DNA from: Leucobacter sp. Ag1
GTDB lineage: Bacteria > Actinomycetota > Actinomycetes > Actinomycetales > Microbacteriaceae
Assembly: GCF_000980875.1 (NCBI RefSeq)
Contig: NZ_LAYO01000109.1
Location: 62,001 to 126,000 of the forward strand
Length of the DNA stretch: 64,000 nucleotides
Direction of reading: 5' to 3'
The notes below the pieces were generated by a model. The model worked only from the letters and a program-made list of their open reading frames with translations. It did not search any database and was not told where the DNA came from. Positions 56,161-64,000 of this stretch are shown here, piece after piece. How positions within the stretch are numbered: position 1 is the stretch's first letter; the number at the start of each line of letters is the position of its first letter. The position numbers were made by a program, and so were the translations under genes.

Positions 56161-57954
56161 CTATCGGGCCTCGCCGGGTCCGTCCTGAGCGTCCGGATCG
56201 TCGGCGCTGCCCGTGAAATCGGGGGCTTCGAGCCGCACCCGGTCCGCCGCTTCGTCGGTCAGCTCCTGCTGGCTCGCCCGCTCCGCGGCGACGCGTTCGA
56301 GGTAGCGTTCGACCTCGCGTCCGATGCGCGCCGCGTCCCAGCCGAGCACTCCGGCCATGAGCTCGGCCGCGACCGGCGCGGCGGAGACGCCGCGATCCCA
56401 CGCCTCGATCGAGATCCGCGTGCGCCGTGCGAGCACGTCGTCGAGGTGCAACGCGCCCTCGTGGCTCGCCGCGTAGACGATCTCGGCGCCGATCACGTCG
56501 TCGGCACCGGGCAGCGACTCGCCGAGCTCGGGACGCTCGGCGACGAGCGCGAGCAGGTCGTCGGTGCGCGACCCGTAGCGCTGCAGCAGGTGCTCCACCC
56601 GGTCGACGTGCACCCCCGCGGCCTTCGCCGAGCGCGCGCGCCGGTTCCAGGCCGCGCGGTACCCCTCGGCGCCCACGAGGGGGACGTCGTCGGTGATCGA
56701 GGACGGGATCCGCCCCTCCATCGCGGCGACCGCCTCGTCGACCGCGTCCTTCGCCATGACCCGGTAGGTAGTGAGCTTGCCGCCGGCGACCATCACGAGG
56801 CCGGGCACGGCGTGCACCACGAGGTGCTCGCGCGAGAGCTTCGAGGTCTCGTCGCTCTCCCCCGCGAGCAGCGGCCGGAGGCCCGCGTAGACGCCCTCGA
56901 CGTCGTCACGGGTGAGCGGGGTCTGCAGCACCGTGTTCACGTGCTCCAGCAGATAGTCGATGTCGGCCGCGGTCGCCGCCGGATGCGCCTTGTCGAGCTC
57001 CCAGTCGGTGTCGGTCGTGCCGATGAGCCAGTGCCGCCCCCAGGGGATCACGAAGAGCACGCTCTTCTCGGTGCGCAGCAGCAGACCGTACTTCGAGCGG
57101 AAGCGGTCCCGCGGGACCACGAGGTGGATCCCCTTCGATGCGCGCACCCGGAAGGTGCTTCGCTCCCCCACGAGCGCCTGCGTGTCGTCGGTCCAGACGC
57201 CGGTCGCGTTGATGACCTGCTTCGCGCGGACCTCGAAGCGCTCGCCGGTCTCGAGGTCGTGCGCCTGGACGCCGACCACCCGCTCGCCGACGCGGAGGAA
57301 CCCCTCGACGCGCACCCGGTTCGCGGCGAGCGCGCCGTAGGCGGCCGCGGTGCGCACGACCGTCGACACGAGTCGCGCGTCGTCCACCTGCGCGTCGGAG
57401 TAGCTGAGACCGCCCCGGAACGCGTCGCGGCGGAGGCCCGGCGCCTCGCGGCCCAGCCGCCGGCGGGTCACGTGCGCGTGCCACGGCACCCCGGGCGGAC
57501 GCCCGCCGGTCCGCGCGAACAGATCGTAGAGCAGCATGCCGGCGCCCACGTAGCAGCGCTCGATCACGGGGACCGTGACGGGGTAGAGGAAGCGGACCGG
57601 ACGCACGAGGTGCGGTGCCAGGCGTTGCAGCAGCAGCCCGCGCTCGACGAGCGCTTCGCGCACGAGCGAGAAGTTCATCTGCTCGAGGTAGCGGATCCCG
57701 CCGTGCACGAGCTTCGAGGATCGGCTCGACGTGCCCGAGGCCCAGTCCCGGGCCTCCAGGATTCCGGTGGAGAGGCCGCGAGTCGCCGCGTCGAGCGCGA
57801 CGCCCGTACCGGTGATCCCGCCGCCGATCACCAGCACGTCGAGTTCGGCACCGGGCTCGCGCATCGCGGCGATCGCCGCGGCGCGCTCATCGGGTCCGAG
57901 CCTGCCGCGGGTGTCCCCCGCCGCAGGCGGTTGCGAGTTCTTCCGTACGCTCAT
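56161..57954 (-). CDS. glpD: glycerol-3-phosphate dehydrogenase (FAD)
   Basis: This 597-residue flavoprotein oxidises glycerol 3-phosphate to dihydroxyacetone phosphate and passes electrons to quinone. The FAD fold is LDVLVIGGGITGTGVALDAATRG near 38-60, split, followed by RSSKLVHGGIRYLEQMNF near 78. INATGVWTD lies near 240, VFVIPWG-type LFVIPWGRHWLIGTTDTDWE near 298-318, and AGGKLTTYRVMA near 395. The C-terminal DAO_C domain and an acidic tail complete it. The ATG at 57954 has GGAGGAGCGC just upstream. It follows guaB3 by 29 bases, so the two are co-transcribed; the pairing looks positional rather than metabolic. Confidence 0.94.
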   Translation of the reverse strand: MSVRKNSQPPAAGDTRGRLGPDERAAAIAAMREPGAELDVLVIGGGITGTGVALDAATRGLSTGILEARDWASGTSSRSSKLVHGGIRYLEQMNFSLVREALVERGLLLQRLAPHLVRPVRFLYPVTVPVIERCYVGAGMLLYDLFARTGGRPPGVPWHAHVTRRRLGREAPGLRRDAFRGGLSYSDAQVDDARLVSTVVRTAAAYGALAANRVRVEGFLRVGERVVGVQAHDLETGERFEVRAKQVINATGVWTDDTQALVGERSTFRVRASKGIHLVVPRDRFRSKYGLLLRTEKSVLFVIPWGRHWLIGTTDTDWELDKAHPAATAADIDYLLEHVNTVLQTPLTRDDVEGVYAGLRPLLAGESDETSKLSREHLVVHAVPGLVMVAGGKLTTYRVMAKDAVDEAVAAMEGRIPSSITDDVPLVGAEGYRAAWNRRARSAKAAGVHVDRVEHLLQRYGSRTDDLLALVAERPELGESLPGADDVIGAEIVYAASHEGALHLDDVLARRTRISIEAWDRGVSAAPVAAELMAGVLGWDAARIGREVERYLERVAAERASQQELTDEAADRVRLEAPDFTGSADDPDAQDGPGEAR

Positions 57955-57983
57955 GCGCTCCTCCTTCCGAACCCGCGAAGCGC

Positions 57984-59105
57984 TCAGCGCTCTGCGTGCA
58001 CGATCCCGACGCGCTGGAACTCCTTGACCTCGGAGTATCCGGCTGTGGCCATGGCCCGGCGCAGCGCGCCGATGAGATTCGCGGTGCCGTCGGCCACGTG
58101 GGCCGGCCCGCCGATGATCTGCTCGAGCGGGGCGACACCGCCGACCTGCACCCGCGCGCCGCGCGGCAGATCGTCGTGGTGCGCCTCCTGGCCCCAGTGC
58201 CAGCCGCCGCCCGGGGCGTCGGTGGCGCGTGCGAGTGCTGCACCGAGCATGACCGCGTCCGCGCCGCAGGCGATCGCCTTGATCAGATCGCCCGAGGTGC
58301 CGAGCCCGCCGTCGGCGATCACGTGCACGTAGCGGCCGCCCGACTCGTCGAGGTAGTCGGTGCGGGCCCCGGCGACGTCGGCGATCGCGGTCGCCATGGG
58401 TGCGCGGATGCCCAGCGTGGCACGGGTGGTCGACGAGGCGCCCCCGCCGAAGCCGACGAGCACGCCGGCCGCGCCCGTGCGCATGAGGTGCAGGGCCGAC
58501 TGGTAGGTCGCAGCGCCGCCGACGATCACCGGCACGTCGAGCTCGTAGATGAACTGCTTGAGGTTGAGCGGCTCGCGGCCCGGCACCGAGACGTGCTCGG
58601 CCGAGACGGTGTTGCCGCGGATCACGAAGAGGTCGACGCCCGCACCGATGACGGTCTCGGAGAACTCGGCGGTGCGGTGCGGCGACAGCGCGCCGGCCAC
58701 CGTCACCCCGGCCTCGCGGATCTCGCCCAGGCGGGCCGTGATCAGCTCGGGGCGGATCGGGGCCGCGTACAGCTCCCGCATGCGGGCGAGCGCGGCCACC
58801 GGGTCGGAGATGGTCGCCAGATCGGCGAGCAGCGGCTCCGGGTTCTCGTGGCGGGTCCAGAGGCCCTCGAGGTTCAGCACGCCGAGGCCGCCGAGGCGGC
58901 CGAGCGCGATCGCCGTCGCGGGCGACATGACCGAGTCCATGGGGGCGCCCAGCACCGGGATCTCGAACTGGAACGCGTCGATGGTCCAGCTCGTCGAGAC
59001 GAGCTCGGGGTCGCGGGTGCGCCGCGTCGGCACGATGCCGATCTCGTCGAAGGTGTACACGCGACGTGCGCGCTTGCCGCGGCCGATCTCGATCTCGTTG
59101 CTCAC
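57984..59105 (-). CDS. guaB3: GuaB3 family IMP dehydrogenase-related protein
   Basis: This 373-residue protein belongs to the IMPDH/GMP reductase barrel family but lacks the CBS pair of GuaB. It has FEIPVLGAPMDSVMSPATAIALGRLGGLGVL (split near 48-78) and VIADGGLGTSGDLIKAIACGADAVMLG near 268-294. The loop that in GuaB reads GSICTTR is here GASSTTR (bases about 58430-58445), so the catalytic Cys is replaced by Ser. Function as a standard IMPDH is therefore doubtful. The GTG at 59105 is six bases after TAGGCT, so it is leaderless. It heads guaB3-glpD. Confidence 0.93.
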   Translation of the reverse strand: MSNEIEIGRGKRARRVYTFDEIGIVPTRRTRDPELVSTSWTIDAFQFEIPVLGAPMDSVMSPATAIALGRLGGLGVLNLEGLWTRHENPEPLLADLATISDPVAALARMRELYAAPIRPELITARLGEIREAGVTVAGALSPHRTAEFSETVIGAGVDLFVIRGNTVSAEHVSVPGREPLNLKQFIYELDVPVIVGGAATYQSALHLMRTGAAGVLVGFGGGASSTTRATLGIRAPMATAIADVAGARTDYLDESGGRYVHVIADGGLGTSGDLIKAIACGADAVMLGAALARATDAPGGGWHWGQEAHHDDLPRGARVQVGGVAPLEQIIGGPAHVADGTANLIGALRRAMATAGYSEVKEFQRVGIVHAER

Positions 59106-59111
59106 GAAACC

Positions 59112-59117
59112 AGCCTA
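59112..59117 (-). promoter_or_regulatory. leaderless -10 for guaB3
   Basis: TAGGCT on the minus strand lies six bases before the GTG at 59105. Confidence 0.65.
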
Positions 59118-59134
59118 CCGGCCGCACGCCGATA

Positions 59135-59177
59135 CGGCGAAGCCCCCGATCGCACGGGGGCGTCGGGGGCTTCGCCG
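59135..59177 (-). terminator. terminator after guaB
   Basis: A perfect 15-bp stem (59135-59149 with 59163-59177) with a 13-base loop starts 10 bases after the guaB stop. Confidence 0.75.
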
Positions 59178-59186
59178 GAGAGCGGA

Positions 59187-63025
<3,839 letters not shown>

Positions 63026-63045
63026 GCACCCGCTCGCGCGCTCGA

Positions 63046-63087
63046 CCGAGAGGAGGCCCCGGACCAACGTCCGGGGCCTCCTCTCGG
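63046..63087 (+). terminator. terminator after the first DUF4190 gene
   Basis: A perfect 18-bp stem (63046-63063 with 63070-63087) is followed by TTT. Confidence 0.85.
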
Positions 63088-63180
63088 TTTCGCAGACTCC
63101 TGATGACACGGGAAAACCGCCATGTCGTATGGTGGAAGCGCAGCAGGTATCGGCTGCACGAACGAGATCCGGAGCTCAGC

Positions 63181-63642
63181 ATGTCGAACGCCACCCCGCA
63201 GGAGCCGCAGAACACCGGCGCGCAGCCCACTGTTCCGCAGCCCACCGCACCGCAGCAGCAGTTCACCGTTCCGCAGCCGACCGCGGCGCAGCCCTATGCC
63301 GCGACGCAGCAGTACCCCGCGGTCCCGCCGCAGCCGGCCCCGGCCTACAGCGCCGCCCCGCGCAAGCCCGAGGCCACCACCATGGGCCTCACCAACACCT
63401 ACGCGGTCCTGGCCATCATCTTCGCGTTCATCGCGCCGCTCGCGGGCATCATCTTCGGGCACCTCTCGCTCGGCCAGATCAAGCGCACGGGCGATGCCGG
63501 CCGCGGCATCGCGCTCACCGGCCTCATCGTCAGCTACGCGTACTTCGTGGCGATCGCGCTCTTCTTCATCTTCTACATCGGCTTCATCTTCGTGATGATC
63601 GGCACGGCCGGCGCCGCCCTCTCGCAGACCGGCACCTACTGA
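63181..63642 (+). CDS. DUF4190 membrane protein
   Basis: This 153-residue protein is a paralogue of the preceding gene. Its N-terminal 60 residues are rich in Pro, Gln, Thr and Ala but lack the regular PYGAPQ unit. The two-helix DUF4190 domain has GIIFGHLSLGQIKRTGDAGRGIALTG, almost the same linker as the first copy. The ATG at 63181 follows GGAG, eight bases away. Tandem duplication followed by divergence of the tail is the likely history. The function is unknown. Confidence 0.83.
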   Translation: MSNATPQEPQNTGAQPTVPQPTAPQQQFTVPQPTAAQPYAATQQYPAVPPQPAPAYSAAPRKPEATTMGLTNTYAVLAIIFAFIAPLAGIIFGHLSLGQIKRTGDAGRGIALTGLIVSYAYFVAIALFFIFYIGFIFVMIGTAGAALSQTGTY

Positions 63643-63645
63643 TCC

Positions 63646-64000
63646 ATGGCGAAACCGCGCAGACGACCCCGGGGCGACGCCCCGGGGTCGTCCGTTTCAC
63701 GCCCCGCCGACTCCCGCGCGTCGACGCCCCGTCCCTCCGCTGCTCCGGGCGGACGGGTCGCGGCGGCCGGCTCCGTGCTGCCCGGCTGGGATGAGCTCGC
63801 GACGCCCGCCGGCCTCGAGCTGCTCGACCGCATCGACGCGTCCACCGTGTCCGGGCTCGACGCCACCGCGATCGGACGCGGGCTGCGCGCCGAGGGGACC
63901 GATCCCGGACTGATCGCGGCGGCGCTGACCCAGCACGGCCTCCGTGTCCGCGCCGCGGCCAAGTTCGGATCGCGCCGCGCCGCACGCATGCTCTTCACCC
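63646..64000 (+). CDS. probable THUMP-like/SAM-dependent methyltransferase (partial)
   Basis: The frame is open from the ATG at 63646 to the window end, so the gene is cut. Residues 47-118 (WDELATPAGLELLDRIDAS, then LRAEGTDPGLIAAALTQHGLRVRAAAKFG) resemble the start of actinobacterial class I methyltransferases with a THUMP-like domain; that match is from memory. The first 43 residues are low in complexity, and the DNA beneath them forms a terminator-like hairpin (63662-63692). The true start may therefore be the GTG at 63775. Confidence 0.6.
   Translation, partial: MAKPRRRPRGDAPGSSVSRPADSRASTPRPSAAPGGRVAAAGSVLPGWDELATPAGLELLDRIDASTVSGLDATAIGRGLRAEGTDPGLIAAALTQHGLRVRAAAKFGSRRAARMLFT
63662..63692 (+). 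terminator. probable terminator after the second DUF4190 gene
   Basis: A perfect 14-bp GC-rich stem (63662-63675 with 63679-63692) with a three-base loop starts 20 bases after the stop and is followed by CGTTT. It overlaps the longest version of the next open frame. Confidence 0.7.

Noticed and set aside
57955-59127. An upstream extension of the glpD frame through guaB3.
   Set aside because: It reads guaB3 out of frame; glpD has a strong ribosome site and family start at 57954.

Overview
The window is a high-GC (roughly 70% by eye), densely packed stretch of an actinobacterial chromosome. Several features point to Micrococcales, most likely Microbacteriaceae and possibly near Leucobacter. 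There is a single-polypeptide E2-E1 2-oxoglutarate decarboxylase (kgd). There is a DUF6350/PerM-type membrane protein, and paired guaB/guaB3 genes. There is a lone groES under a CIRCE operator, and a DtxR/IdeR-type iron box. Many genes begin 6-7 bases after a TANNNT -10 hexamer, which is the actinobacterial leaderless start. The genus is an inference. No rRNA, tRNA, CRISPR array, transposase or phage gene was seen.

Layout. 1-2.0 kb: two overlapping CNNM/HlyC-CorC membrane proteins, the first cut by the window edge. 2.2-6.0 kb: kgd. 6.2-9.2 kb: a luciferase-like monooxygenase / MarR / FMN reductase operon with a palindrome inside its promoter. 9.3-12.2 kb: agmatine deiminase and a small family A DNA polymerase. 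12.3-14.3 kb: a secreted, sortase-anchored FG-GAP propeller protein behind an iron box. 14.5-18.8 kb: an aldehyde dehydrogenase, a small membrane protein and an FtsX-type ABC exporter. 18.9-21.3 kb: purH-purN. 21.4-23.4 kb: a VanZ-like protein and an amino acid permease, followed by a 0.5 kb gene-poor gap with a 27-bp hairpin. 24.0-28.2 kb: a TPP-riboswitch thiamine ABC operon with an extra P-loop kinase. 28.3-30.4 kb: an ATPase-LuxR fusion regulator and a formaldehyde dehydrogenase. 30.5-33.6 kb: a MetE-like protein and the DUF6350 protein. 33.6-40.3 kb: a TetR-flanked operon of a sugar:cation symporter-like MFS protein, a carboxylesterase, a PAP2 phosphatase and a GH3 beta-glucosidase. 40.4-42.5 kb: sucD and sucC. 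42.7-45.3 kb: a PaaK-like adenylate-forming enzyme overlapping a nitroreductase. 45.5-48.1 kb: a PcrA/UvrD helicase. 48.2-52.9 kb: asparaginase, glycerophosphodiesterase, a Bax1-like protein, a small alarmone synthetase and an acyltransferase. 53.0-60.7 kb: the guanine nucleotide block (guaA, DUF3817, SURF1, glpD, guaB3, guaB). 60.8-64 kb: RarD, groES, two DUF4190 proteins and the start of a probable methyltransferase.

On the minus strand, pcrA, sucC, sucD, the DUF6350 gene, purN and purH keep the relative order remembered from other actinobacteria (the uvrD1-sucCD-perM-purNH stretch of mycobacteria). Here accessory catabolic and transport modules separate the backbone genes. The backbone supplies the TCA cycle step (kgd, sucCD) and purine synthesis (purNH, guaA, guaB, guaB3). 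The inserted modules are mostly self-contained transport, regulation and enzyme units.

The best leads are these: the adenylate-forming enzyme plus nitroreductase pair; the fused histidine-kinase-type ATPase and LuxR regulator; the iron-box-controlled cell-wall propeller protein; a GuaB3 whose catalytic cysteine is replaced by serine; a PurH with an acidic insertion; and the uniform leaderless-promoter spacing.
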